Assembly (NCBI GenBank): GCA_903889895.1
Contig: CAISYZ010000058.1
Span: 1 to 58,071 of the forward strand
Length of the DNA stretch: 58,071 nucleotides
Direction of reading: 5' to 3'
DNA from: an uncultured Verrucomicrobia subdivision 3 bacterium
Lineage (GTDB): Bacteria; Verrucomicrobiota; Verrucomicrobiia; Limisphaerales; UBA11358
This document shows, one piece after another, positions 45,801 to 53,839 of this stretch. How positions within the stretch are numbered: position 1 is the first letter of the stretch; each line of letters begins with the position of its first letter. The notes under the pieces were generated by a model that was given only the letters and a program-made list of their open reading frames with translations, was not told the origin of the DNA and searched no databases. The position numbers and the translations under genes are program-made.

Positions 45801-46221
45801 CAACCCCGCATTCACGGCCGCATATAACGGCTTTGTCAGCGGCGACAATTTCGGCTCGTCAGTCACCGGCAATCCAGATTTGAGTTCATCGGCAATGGGC
45901 AGCAGTCTGCCGGGCGGTTATCCCATTGTGGCCACCAACGGCAGTTTGGCCGCCGCCAACTACAATTTTATTTTTTCCAACGGCACGCTCACCGTCACGC
46001 CGGCCACATATCCAACCAATCTGACCACAACCGTCAGCAGCAACTTTACCCTGATGTGGCCGCTGTCACACCTCGGCTGGACGTTGCAGGCCCAGACGAA
46101 TCCGCTCACCGGCGGCATCGGCACCAACTGGACGGATGTCCCCGGTTCCAGCACGACCAATATTTTCAAACTCATTATCAACCGGAATTCTGGCAGTGTC
46201 TTCTACCGTCTGCGCCAATGA
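42850..46221 (+). CDS. Secreted multidomain GH30 xylanase-like enzyme
   Basis: A 1123-residue protein. Signal peptide 1-24. Residues 25-205 form a beta-sandwich, probably carbohydrate-binding. The GH30 barrel runs from about 210 (QQRIDGFGASSAWMG) to 600: RTRIAPGG, acid/base E350 in SVQNEPTEF, and nucleophile most likely E444 in LWETEHYLG. Two Ig-like domains follow (starting near 608 and 885), flanking a region of unknown fold. Then an MBG-like domain (near 970-1050, RPYGLANPAFTAAYNGF). The C-terminal domain (LGWTLQAQTN, FYRLRQ) is typical of Verrucomicrobiota secreted proteins. It probably cleaves glucuronoxylan internally; GH30 subfamily not assigned. Confidence 0.86.
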   Translation: MCRFLKTLIFLLPVLWLELIAGAQTITNVIDAFNTNSYLNGSITNKWSNWFGSAFQSLSFDPTSDANTNPASGSLKIVCNFPANNQFTVWNGITGISPALSGIIYTNLQCDVRFAAGSATNTSGNNYGNLQFGMGTPSYGQDYFNSGFTIATGNTNWVHVSIPLSGTDTNISTYGIGNIFIHIWSGSTLTGPSTLWVDNIQFVGMATNSGTVTINYTNTQQRIDGFGASSAWMGSALSSSDADLLFSTNTGAGLSFLRTRIAPGGVIDDAEGTIAQEASARGARVWSTPWTPPAALKIANSWGTNAPLNGGWFSNTVANCQTYAADLANYVGIMKNTYGVSLYAVSVQNEPTEFVNYESCEWTSQAIHDFVTNLNNALIASNFTTTKIMLPEHDGWSFDLATNTMNDTTTSNLVGILAGHNYGYAPYPVTQFGTPCPKPLWETEHYLGTDDSITNGLQLAQEIHTFMAVVQANAYHYWWLTGSGTGSIAGNTANPAKRLFVMGNYSRFVRPNFYRVGATNNSTALITAYKDSASSNFVIVAANPTAIAVNQTFALTNFPATSTLTQWVTSASLSLSNQGPVSVTNDVFVYTLPAWTVVSFIYTQPMAPTIAQQPTNQSGVIGGSATFSVIANGGTPLFYQWLFNGTNSLPGATNASLLLTGLTLTNAGNYSVVVTNYLGSVTSGVAGLSVATAIAWGTSTTISTNGSDVTTNGTLLYAYNNSGSSASVNGVTFVGVNSASAWGTGVVLGGFNATATSAYVGGSSTPWNYLPAGYKTILQGGAYNGGGNATVTLTNLTTGHQYFVQVWVNDSRSGGTTTRTETLTSTGGNTVTLAYNSTLAQGGVGQYSIGNFTATATSQTFTMNSSASTQLNALQVLDVTPISVIASIQPAATNIVYGNIILLTASVTGTAPLSFKWYDNNTNAIAWGTNTTLILTNPAVAASGNYTLVVTNIISSATNFAVVTITKAPLAVSANNTNRPYGLANPAFTAAYNGFVSGDNFGSSVTGNPDLSSSAMGSSLPGGYPIVATNGSLAAANYNFIFSNGTLTVTPATYPTNLTTTVSSNFTLMWPLSHLGWTLQAQTNPLTGGIGTNWTDVPGSSTTNIFKLIINRNSGSVFYRLRQ

Positions 46222-46223
46222 AA

Positions 46224-46253
46224 AACCGCGCCGTTTAATTCAACGGCGCGGTT
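46224..46253. terminator. Bidirectional terminator between GH30 and malectin genes
   Basis: A perfect 12-bp stem, AACCGCGCCGTT (46224-46235) with AACGGCGCGGTT (46242-46253), and a 6-nt loop TAATTC. An A-run just before it gives a T-run on the minus strand. It separates the convergent GH30 and malectin-domain genes. Confidence 0.85.
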
Positions 46254-46272
46254 GCGAGCGTAGGCGATAAAA

Positions 46273-46911
46273 TCAGGTCGCCGGAATAATTTCAATGGCG
46301 TTGATTTGCGGATTCTCAATGTTGCTGGTGAACGTAATTTCCAGCTTACCAGTGGTGACTTCTACGTTGACCGTTTCAACATACGGTTTGCGTGGGCCGC
46401 CGGCCTTGACCCAGACATCAAAGTCCTTGAATTCGTGGCCGCCGACATTGAATGAAAACACGCGTTGTCCCGGCCCATCAATGCCATCAAAGGTTTCGCA
46501 GAAATGCAGCTTCACAACATATTTGCCGTTGGGCACCGGCTGCGAAAATGAATTCATGCTGTAATGCTCGGAGCGGTAAAGCTCCTGATCCTTGGTGCCT
46601 TCGATGGTCACATCCGTGCCCCGGTCAATCACGTCGCCGCCATCGAAACCGCGTTCGCCCAACCAGATATTGCCGGCGGAATCCGTGACCGGCGTTTCCT
46701 GTCCCGCTTTGATGCGCAAAGGAAATGTCACCGCCGGCGGCGCGACCGGAGCCACGGCCACCGGGGCCGGGGTGGCGGAAGCCGCCATTGCGGGCGGAGC
46801 TTCCGTCTTTGCCGACATGCAGCAGGAAGAGTTGGAGCATTTGCAGCCGGTCAGAAACAGGGTGCCAACCAGCGTGCTTGCCATCAGGGGAAACAGATTT
46901 TTAATTTTCAT
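46273..46911 (-). CDS. Malectin-domain lipoprotein
   Basis: A 212-residue protein. The lipobox LTGC (Cys 23) follows a signal segment, then a Cys/Ser-rich stretch and an Ala/Pro/Val linker (residues 38-62). The malectin-like carbohydrate-binding domain is at 64-210: GERGFDGGDV, YRSEHYSMNSFSQPVPNGKYVVKLHFCETF, and NPQINAIEII. Such domains bind glycans; surface capture of xylan fragments is plausible. It has its own regulon palindrome 50 bp upstream, so it is separately promoted from the GH43-like gene behind it. Confidence 0.85.
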   Translation of the reverse strand: MKIKNLFPLMASTLVGTLFLTGCKCSNSSCCMSAKTEAPPAMAASATPAPVAVAPVAPPAVTFPLRIKAGQETPVTDSAGNIWLGERGFDGGDVIDRGTDVTIEGTKDQELYRSEHYSMNSFSQPVPNGKYVVKLHFCETFDGIDGPGQRVFSFNVGGHEFKDFDVWVKAGGPRKPYVETVNVEVTTGKLEITFTSNIENPQINAIEIIPAT

Positions 46912-46932
46912 ATGGTTTGGTGAATCAAAGCG

Positions 46933-46977
46933 ATGCTAACAAACACTCCGCGCAAAATCTCCTACCTGAATGGGTAG
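46933..46977 (-). promoter_or_regulatory. Xylan-regulon palindrome (site 3) with -10 element
   Basis: CTACCT-GAAT-GGGTAG at 46962-46977 (one mismatch between arms). Reading toward the malectin gene, TAGCAT (complement of 46933-46938) begins 23 bp after the palindrome, the same spacing as at sites 1 and 2. The ATG at 46911 is 50 bp away. Confidence 0.65.
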
Positions 46978-46987
46978 TTGAAGCCGC

Positions 46988-47953
46988 TCAATGCTCCGCC
47001 AAAAGATTCCACCGTTTTCCATCGGCAGAAGTCAGCATCCCGAAAGTCGTGCGATTCTCCTTGTCTTCACCCATTAACATCATCAGCCAATGCTGCTCTT
47101 CGCGCCAGACATACGGCGCACCGTAGCGATGCGCCATCCATGTCTGCCGGGGAATTTCCAGCGGGCCTTCCAGCTTCCATTTCAACAAGTCCGGCGAAGT
47201 CGCCAGTGCCAAATGCTGCGCGCCCAAGCCTTCGCTGTAAATCATCGTCCAATGATCGCCAGTCTTAAAAACCATTGTGTTCTCCACGCCGTCCGGCGCG
47301 CGGTCGGAAAAACCAATGAGCGGCTGCGCTGGCGTCAAGATTTCCCACCGCTCCAGTTTCGGATCGCGAGTAATAGCGTGGCCCATAAGGTTGCCGCGGA
47401 TTTTTTGGCCCGCCGCATTCGTCTGATATGCCGACCCGATAAAAAAACAGTGTAACGTATCGCCGGCCACCACAAAACTGGGATCAATCACGCGCTGCAG
47501 CTCGTTCCAGGGCAGATTCAGGGTCTCGGCCAAAAATGGTTTCGGCGCAGACCAAATTTCAAGATTAGTGGATTCAGACAAGACCAGCTGCGTCGGCTTG
47601 GTCGGGTAAGTCTGGTAGGGCAACAACCAACGCCCATGCCAAAATACCACGTCACCCGGCGATGCGCAGCCAGCGGGCGAAATATCGCGCCCATTGGCGA
47701 ACGTCACAAAATCTTTGGTGCGAACTTCGGCAATGTGCCACTTGTCGGGATTTCCCCATTCCGATCCACTGCCGCTAAACCGCGAGTAGAACAACCGGTA
47801 GCCATCCCCGGTTTTCAACACCGACGGATCCCGTAGGTTATCTTTCGAAATCCAGACAGGATTGCGCAACGATTCCAGATTTAGTTCATCCGCCCCGACG
47901 ACATCTTGCGCCAGTAAAGCTAACAACAATAAAATTTGACTTGGTTTTTTCAC
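46988..47953 (-). CDS. Secreted five-bladed beta-propeller glycosidase (GH43-like)
   Basis: A 321-residue protein with signal peptide (residues 1-20). Features of the GH43/GH32/GH62 superfamily propeller: catalytic-base-type Asp in LRDPSVLKTGDGYRLFYS, a second Asp in VIDPSFVV, and a possible acid Glu in DGVENTMVF. Blade motifs are evident (WHIAEVRTKDFVTF; LALATSPDLLKWK). Xylosidase or arabinofuranosidase activity fits the locus, but the exact family is not certain. It is last in the minus-strand operon, 40 bp after the GH29 gene. Confidence 0.75.
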   Translation of the reverse strand: MKKPSQILLLLALLAQDVVGADELNLESLRNPVWISKDNLRDPSVLKTGDGYRLFYSRFSGSGSEWGNPDKWHIAEVRTKDFVTFANGRDISPAGCASPGDVVFWHGRWLLPYQTYPTKPTQLVLSESTNLEIWSAPKPFLAETLNLPWNELQRVIDPSFVVAGDTLHCFFIGSAYQTNAAGQKIRGNLMGHAITRDPKLERWEILTPAQPLIGFSDRAPDGVENTMVFKTGDHWTMIYSEGLGAQHLALATSPDLLKWKLEGPLEIPRQTWMAHRYGAPYVWREEQHWLMMLMGEDKENRTTFGMLTSADGKRWNLLAEH

Positions 47954-47993
47954 TATCAGCGAACACCTTCAGACACAGCCTGGCAGCTCGTAT

Positions 47994-49961
47994 TTATTTG
48001 GCAACCGGAGTTAGGTGCAGGGAATTCAGATTGATGGCCTGCCAAGCAACGAGATCTTTTGCTCGCAACACCACGGTGAAATTGCCGGCCTGTTTGATTT
48101 CCACGGTGCCGATGTCCGCCGTAGCAAACTTGTCCCAGCCGGCAGTTCGGAAAACTTTGCCGTTAAGTTTTTGCCCGGCCGCTTCCAATTGAAATTCAGC
48201 GTCACCGTTCGCCGAAGCTATCGTCGCACTGACCTGATAGGTGCCCGGCTTGTCCACGCGGCCGGTCCATGCGACCCACTCATCCGCGTTGTCCCAGTAG
48301 CCGATGTCCGGCTTGCCGCCCTGCTCTTCCAGCTTGAGATGCTCGCCGTGCAAAGCTGCATCCGCCGCACTAAATATCAGCCGTCCCTGCGAATCAGGCG
48401 TGACGATACAAGCAGGCACAGCGACAGCGGGCGCTTCAGGAATAGGCGCGGGCTTAAGGTTGCGGCCGGTGATGCGCAGCGCGCAGGTGAGGTCGCTCAA
48501 TTTTTCCCCCGGCAATTCAACAGTTAGCCCGTTAGTCGTCTGCGCAAATTTTAATTCACCTGCACGACCAAGTAGTTCAACTTTTTCAATTTTATTTTGC
48601 TTCGCGTCATCCGTTGCCGCAAGCGACCGAATTGCAATTTTATTTTCCTCCGGCCAGCCGAGCGCGATGGCGTAAAGCGCAGCGCCTTTGGTAGTGAAGC
48701 GAATGTCCTTCGCACTGTAGGTAAAATTTTCCTTGAACGCGCCGCCTTTGGCTTTCACTTCGCCTTCGCCAAAAACGAGCCACGGCCGAGTGCCGTAAAT
48801 CGCCTCGCCATTTATTGCCGTCCAGTCCGCGAGTTGTTGCAACATGGTTTCAACTTCCGGGTCGAGCGTGCCATCGGGGCGCAGCACGACGTTGAGCAGC
48901 AAATTTCCGTTCTTGCTCGTGATGTCCACCAGCATGTGCACCGTCCAACTCAACGGCTGGTATTTCCAATGCTTGTTGTAAAACCAGTCGCCGATGGACG
49001 TGTCGGTCTGCCATGGCACCGGACTGATGCCACCGCCCACGCCGCGTTCGTAATCCTGCACCCAGCGACCGCCGCTATTTTCTTTGCAATTGTAAATTGC
49101 CTCGGTTTTGCCGCTGTGATCCGCCGCGCTCAAGTTGTAAAGATTCGCAATCTGGCTCAAGCCTACTTCGTTGCCGAACGGCACCGGGCCGTCGCTGTAA
49201 AGCAGGTCGGGATGATAATTATCCACCAGTTCCTTGATTTCGTTATACCATTGCTGCTGCCAACGCGGGTCTTTCGTATACCAAGTGCTTTTGTCATCCG
49301 GCGCGGCGGGAAAATGATACAGATCCCAATAATTTGAATTTGCGCCGTCGTAGGGCACGCCGGCCAGCGGACCGGTCTTGTCCGATTTATGCGAGTCCTG
49401 AAACCAACTGAAGCTCGCGCCAAGATGCTCGGACACGCCGAAGGGCAAACCGTTTTTCTTCGCCGCCGCCTGCCATTCACCGACTACGTCGCGATGCGGC
49501 CCAACTTGAACGGCGTTCCATTTGTGCAATTTTGAATTCCACAAAAAGAAATCATCGTGATGCGAACCCATGCTGACGAAATATTTCGCGCCGGCCCTTT
49601 TGTAGAGCTCGATCAACTTTTCCGGATCCCAGTTTTCCGCTTTCCAGAGCGGCACGATGTCTTTCCAGCCATTTGTCGAAGGATGTCCCCAGCGCGCGAG
49701 GTGATCATTGTATTGCGGCGAGCCCTGCTGATACATCTTGCGCGCATACCAGTCGCCTTCCATCGGCACGGACTGCGGACCCCAGTGCGCCCAGATGCCG
49801 AACTTCGCGTCGCGAAACCAGTCCGGGCACGAGTAATTCGTCAGCGAATCGCGCGTGCCGACAAACGGACCGGGCGCGACCGGTAAATCCATTGCGGTTG
49901 AAACAAAAGGAACCGTCAGCGCGAACGCCAGCATCAAGTTGAGCTTCATCGTTGTTTTCAT
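47994..49961 (-). CDS. Secreted GH29 alpha-L-fucosidase/galactosidase-like enzyme in the xylan operon
   Basis: A 655-residue protein with signal peptide (residues 1-23). GH29 features: FGIWAHWGPQSVPMEGDWYA, MGSHHDDFFLWNS, nucleophile D257 in LLYSDGPVP, LLNVVLRPDG (a Val replaces the usual Gly in this loop). The C-terminal 140 residues (from ACIVTPDSQG) form a carbohydrate-binding-like beta-sandwich. Fucose is uncommon on xylan, whereas L-galactose occurs on complex cereal xylans, so alpha-L-galactosidase activity is a reasonable alternative. The gene sits 9 bp after GH115 in the operon. Confidence 0.88.
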   Translation of the reverse strand: MKTTMKLNLMLAFALTVPFVSTAMDLPVAPGPFVGTRDSLTNYSCPDWFRDAKFGIWAHWGPQSVPMEGDWYARKMYQQGSPQYNDHLARWGHPSTNGWKDIVPLWKAENWDPEKLIELYKRAGAKYFVSMGSHHDDFFLWNSKLHKWNAVQVGPHRDVVGEWQAAAKKNGLPFGVSEHLGASFSWFQDSHKSDKTGPLAGVPYDGANSNYWDLYHFPAAPDDKSTWYTKDPRWQQQWYNEIKELVDNYHPDLLYSDGPVPFGNEVGLSQIANLYNLSAADHSGKTEAIYNCKENSGGRWVQDYERGVGGGISPVPWQTDTSIGDWFYNKHWKYQPLSWTVHMLVDITSKNGNLLLNVVLRPDGTLDPEVETMLQQLADWTAINGEAIYGTRPWLVFGEGEVKAKGGAFKENFTYSAKDIRFTTKGAALYAIALGWPEENKIAIRSLAATDDAKQNKIEKVELLGRAGELKFAQTTNGLTVELPGEKLSDLTCALRITGRNLKPAPIPEAPAVAVPACIVTPDSQGRLIFSAADAALHGEHLKLEEQGGKPDIGYWDNADEWVAWTGRVDKPGTYQVSATIASANGDAEFQLEAAGQKLNGKVFRTAGWDKFATADIGTVEIKQAGNFTVVLRAKDLVAWQAINLNSLHLTPVAK

Positions 49962-49970
49962 AAATTGGTT

Positions 49971-52607
49971 TTAGTTTTTGGCCGCCAGTTTGGTTTCCTC
50001 CGGCCAGAGCAGACCAAGACTGGCTTCGCTGCCGTTCTCCGCCGCAATCGTGTCAATTACAATGCCCGGATCCACCATCCAGACTTTCAGCGTGTGCAAT
50101 CCCGGCGAGGTGATGTTATGCCGGCTGGAAGTGGTGGCCGCATTGCGCATCACATTTTCCTGCCACCAAGGGTCTTTTTCGTTCGTGCTGGTTTTGAGCG
50201 CAACAATTTGCGGCGGCGCATCGTCAAACGCCACGGCATAACGCTGCGGCTGACCGGTCTCCACGGAAAATGTCGGCAGCGTGCGCAGCGTCACGCGCCA
50301 ATCGCCCGCGTGCCGCAGCCACGTTTTGAATTGCAGGCACGGCGACTCCGCAAGAATTTTCTCCGGCGTCGCGCGCACCGGCACAGTGACGGGAGTAACC
50401 GCAACCGCTTCGCCATTGTAGCCAAGACCGCGCAGCACTTTCCATTTCGCATCCGCGCCCGGCACAAATTCCGAGGCGTGCTCCGCCTCCATGATGACCC
50501 GGCGGTCGGTCTCCACAAAATCAGCACTAACGACCGGCTGAGTTAAATCGTCGGCTCCCGCCAAAGGCTCCGGCGGTGCGGCATTGGTATTTGCCAGCCG
50601 AGTCGAGGGAATTTTGAAGACTGCCTCATCGCCGGGATGATCCGACATCATCCGGTTCCATTTGCCAGCGGCCAGTTGCTGATTGTAAAAATCCGTGAGC
50701 CGGTGAATCTCCGTCTCGGCCTGGCGAGCCTGTTCCAACAACGCGGAACATTTCGCCGAGTCGTTAGTCGGCGTGGCAAAACACCGCGTCAACGCCAGCC
50801 CTTTTACGTTCGCCGCCGCTGCCGCGCGGACGGGGTAGCCGACCAGTTCAAAAAATGCATCGCGCGACGTGCCGGACAATTTTGGCTCGATGACATCAAC
50901 CCTTTTGACCAGCCGACGCCAATCCGTCAGCCTTTTTTCCGTTTCATCGCCGTTCAGCACGGTGGAAAATGCCGGCTGGTTGAGCAGCCAGTTTTTCGCG
51001 TCGAAACCCATGTGCTCCGGCTTGCGAGGCAGGTTGAGCCGGAAATATTCATTCCAGATTTTCACGATGTCCGGTGCCAGTTCCGGGCCGAAGTCGCGCG
51101 CGGCTATTTGTAACAACGTGTCTTCCGCCGCGCCGTCATCGAGCTGATGCGGGTTCCAAGCGAGGCGGAGAAAAAATTCCATGCCGATTTCACCGGGCTT
51201 CAAATCGCCGACGTTGAGAATCCAGACCCGGTTCGCGCCGTAGTCAAATGCCTTCGTCATTTCCTCGGCGATGAGCGCTGGCGGCGTTGAATTGAGCCAG
51301 AGATAATTGTAAGGCGCGCCCCAATACGAAATGTGATAATAGACGCCCGCGCCGCCGCTGCGCTGGCGTTCGCGCGCGTCGGAGAATTCGCGAATGTAGC
51401 CGAAGTTGTCGTCCGGCCAGACCAGCGTGATGTCATTGGGAATTTCCGGCGCGAGCTGGTAAAGTGACAGCACCTCCTTGTAGGGACAAAAAATCTGCGG
51501 CACTTCTGTCAGATTGGTGTTCACGAGTCGCGCCAGCATTTCGCGCTGGTCGGCGATGATGGTGTGCAGGCGCGCGGCCTTTTCGCGTTCGGTGCCACCG
51601 CCAGGCATCGCGCCATCGTGAATGCCACGCATGCCCAGCGTGTAAAGGCTTTCATAGCGCGCATTTTCGCGGACGCGCTGCTCCCAGTATTTCAAAACGC
51701 CGGCGCGGTTGTTAACGTAATTATATTCGCCGAATTTTGCGGCGTCCCATTCATCCACATTGTTGCGGAGCATCTGCTCGCAATGCGACGAACCCATCAC
51801 GATGCCGTAATGATCGGCCACAATTTTGTTTTCGGGATAAAAGTTGAAGGCGTGGCTGCCGTGGTGCATCGCCGGCCAGAGGCAATTCGCGCGCAGCCGC
51901 AACAGCAGCTCAAAAACTTTGGCGTAGGTTTTCGGACCGATGTTGCCGGCTGCCGGATCAAAGGTTTTTGACGCCCACGGCCGCAGGCCGAAATCCTCGT
52001 CGTTCAAAAAGATGCCGCGATATTTGACCGCCGGCGGGCCTTGCAACAAAGCGGGGCCAGCTGCCGAAATAAAAGTTTGCCGCTTCACCGGCACGTCGGC
52101 CCACCAATACCACGGGGAAACACCGATGCGCTCAGACAATTCATAGCAGCCAAAAATCGTCCCGCGCCGGTCGCTGCCCGCGATAACCAGCGCACGGCTG
52201 ACGTTCGGGAGCGGATTCTCCACGATTTGCAATGTGTAGCTTTCCCACTGACCACATACACCGTTGGTCGTCAGCTTGCCCGCCGCCGCCAACTGGTCAA
52301 CTATTCCCCCTTGCCCCAGCGTGCCAACGATGATGCAGTTTTTTGGTGCTACGGAAAAATCATTCAGCACCGCTGGCTTTTGCGCCGTAACTCGGGAAAA
52401 ATCCTCGGCCAAATCTCCCGTTGCGCGCAGCATGGCACCATCGTTGTTGGTCTCCACTAAAATGGAAGCTACTCCGGCAGAATCTGCCAGTGGCAACGCG
52501 TCCGCTCCCGCCGGTTGGAATCGAATCTCCAGCGCCGATGTGGAATACACGCTGCTGGCAATGACCAGACTTAAGCTTAAAGCAAACAGGTTGCGTGAAG
52601 GATTCAT
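49971..52607 (-). CDS. Secreted GH115 xylan alpha-1,2-glucuronidase
   Basis: An 878-residue protein. Start chosen at MNPSRNLFALSLSLVIASS, a clear signal peptide; the upstream in-frame 12 codons add nothing. GH115 hallmarks: GCYELSERIGVSPWYWWADVPV, NDEDFGLRPW, YGIVMGSSHCEQM, LVWPDDNFGYIREFS and GAGVYYHISYWGAPYNYLW. The C-terminal domain (MEAEHASEF; VWMVDPGIVIDTI) matches the GH115 carbohydrate-interacting module. It removes (methyl)glucuronic acid from glucuronoxylan, complementing the GH30 and GH10 enzymes. It follows GH10 by 49 bp. Confidence 0.94.
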   Translation of the reverse strand: MNPSRNLFALSLSLVIASSVYSTSALEIRFQPAGADALPLADSAGVASILVETNNDGAMLRATGDLAEDFSRVTAQKPAVLNDFSVAPKNCIIVGTLGQGGIVDQLAAAGKLTTNGVCGQWESYTLQIVENPLPNVSRALVIAGSDRRGTIFGCYELSERIGVSPWYWWADVPVKRQTFISAAGPALLQGPPAVKYRGIFLNDEDFGLRPWASKTFDPAAGNIGPKTYAKVFELLLRLRANCLWPAMHHGSHAFNFYPENKIVADHYGIVMGSSHCEQMLRNNVDEWDAAKFGEYNYVNNRAGVLKYWEQRVRENARYESLYTLGMRGIHDGAMPGGGTEREKAARLHTIIADQREMLARLVNTNLTEVPQIFCPYKEVLSLYQLAPEIPNDITLVWPDDNFGYIREFSDARERQRSGGAGVYYHISYWGAPYNYLWLNSTPPALIAEEMTKAFDYGANRVWILNVGDLKPGEIGMEFFLRLAWNPHQLDDGAAEDTLLQIAARDFGPELAPDIVKIWNEYFRLNLPRKPEHMGFDAKNWLLNQPAFSTVLNGDETEKRLTDWRRLVKRVDVIEPKLSGTSRDAFFELVGYPVRAAAAANVKGLALTRCFATPTNDSAKCSALLEQARQAETEIHRLTDFYNQQLAAGKWNRMMSDHPGDEAVFKIPSTRLANTNAAPPEPLAGADDLTQPVVSADFVETDRRVIMEAEHASEFVPGADAKWKVLRGLGYNGEAVAVTPVTVPVRATPEKILAESPCLQFKTWLRHAGDWRVTLRTLPTFSVETGQPQRYAVAFDDAPPQIVALKTSTNEKDPWWQENVMRNAATTSSRHNITSPGLHTLKVWMVDPGIVIDTIAAENGSEASLGLLWPEETKLAAKN

Positions 52608-52656
52608 GTAGAGAGGTTGTGCACTCTGCCAGACGGAGCGCAAACCAAATCGGTTG

Positions 52657-53835
52657 CTAGAATTTTTCGGAGATTTCCGAAGGCTGGGCGGCGGAGACTT
52701 TGGCCATGCGTGGTGATTTGCCGAGTTCGATCAGCCGCTCAAAGGCCGGCTTGGGCCGGCCGGCGCGGTCAAACAGTAGCGGATAGCTGGTGCGCCCGAC
52801 AATCGGCCAGTCATTGAGCCAGGAGTCGGCATCGGTCAAGCCCCAGAACGTGACCCGCGTTATGTTGTCACGATGCCTGAGAAAAACGGCGAATATTTCC
52901 GCGTAGCGGGCGGCCAACTTTTGCTGCATGCCAGCCGGCAGCCGTTTGGGAAAAGGATTCAGCCGGTCTTCGGATCGAGCGCGCGCCGAGACATCCGCAT
53001 TCAAGGTGTCTCGCTCCGACGGCAGGACATCCACATCCAATTCGGTGATCATCACCTTGACGCCAAGTCGCGCAAAATCTGAAATCGCCTCATCAACCTC
53101 CTGCGGCGAGGGGAAATTAGACCTCAATTTGTAATGCCCCTGCAAACCGACGGCGGAAATTTTTATGCCCGCCGCCTGTAATTTTTTTATCAGCCTCACG
53201 GCACCAGCGCGCTTCTCGGGATTTTCCAGGCCATAATCGTTGTAATAAAGTTCCGCCTCCGGGTCTGCGGCGTGGGCGAACTGGTAGGCTTTCACTAGAT
53301 AATCCTCGCCAATCGCCTTCAGCCACGGGGTCGCCCGCAGCGAGCCGTCCTCGTCCACGGCCTCGTTCACCACATCCCACCCCATAATACGTCCCCGGTA
53401 ACGTCCGACGACGGTGGTGATATGCTCACGCATCCGCGCCAGCATTTCGTCGCGCTTCGGCAGACGGCCATTCGTATCCTGAAAAACCCATGACGGCGTC
53501 TGGCTGTGCCAGATTAGTGTGTGACCAATGATGAACATCTTATTCGTTTCACCAAACGCGACGTAGCGGTCCGCCCCGGAAAAGTCAAACCGGCCGGGTT
53601 CCGGATGAATCCGCTCCCATTTCAGGTCGTTCTCCGGCGAAATGGAATTGAAGTGCGTCTTGACCAGCGCCGCTTCGGATTTGTCCGTCTCGAAGAATTG
53701 CGATTGGTTCACCGCCACGCCGATGAGAAAGTCGTTTTGAAACGCATCCTTGAGCGCGGTTTGCGCCGGAAGGACGGTGACCCAAAGCAGCCAGCTAGCG
53801 GCGAGCAGCTTGATTTTAAAAATGAAATGGTTCAT
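52657..53835 (-). CDS. Secreted GH10 endo-1,4-beta-xylanase
   Basis: A 392-residue protein. Start at MNHFIFKIKLL with a signal peptide ending near LPAQT; upstream codons overlap the transporter. GH10 landmarks: NSISPENDLKWERIHP, HTLIWHSQTPSW, acid/base E158 in WDVVNEAVDE, nucleophile E265 in ITELDVDV, and VTFWGLTDADSW near the end. A single catalytic domain without carbohydrate-binding modules. It starts 4 bp after the transporter stop, indicating translational coupling. Confidence 0.96.
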   Translation of the reverse strand: MNHFIFKIKLLAASWLLWVTVLPAQTALKDAFQNDFLIGVAVNQSQFFETDKSEAALVKTHFNSISPENDLKWERIHPEPGRFDFSGADRYVAFGETNKMFIIGHTLIWHSQTPSWVFQDTNGRLPKRDEMLARMREHITTVVGRYRGRIMGWDVVNEAVDEDGSLRATPWLKAIGEDYLVKAYQFAHAADPEAELYYNDYGLENPEKRAGAVRLIKKLQAAGIKISAVGLQGHYKLRSNFPSPQEVDEAISDFARLGVKVMITELDVDVLPSERDTLNADVSARARSEDRLNPFPKRLPAGMQQKLAARYAEIFAVFLRHRDNITRVTFWGLTDADSWLNDWPIVGRTSYPLLFDRAGRPKPAFERLIELGKSPRMAKVSAAQPSEISEKF

Positions 53836-53839
53836 GGGA

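Noticed and set aside
50800..50850. A GGGGTAG inside the GH115 gene as another regulon palindrome
   Set aside because: The opposite arm is missing and the site is within coding sequence.
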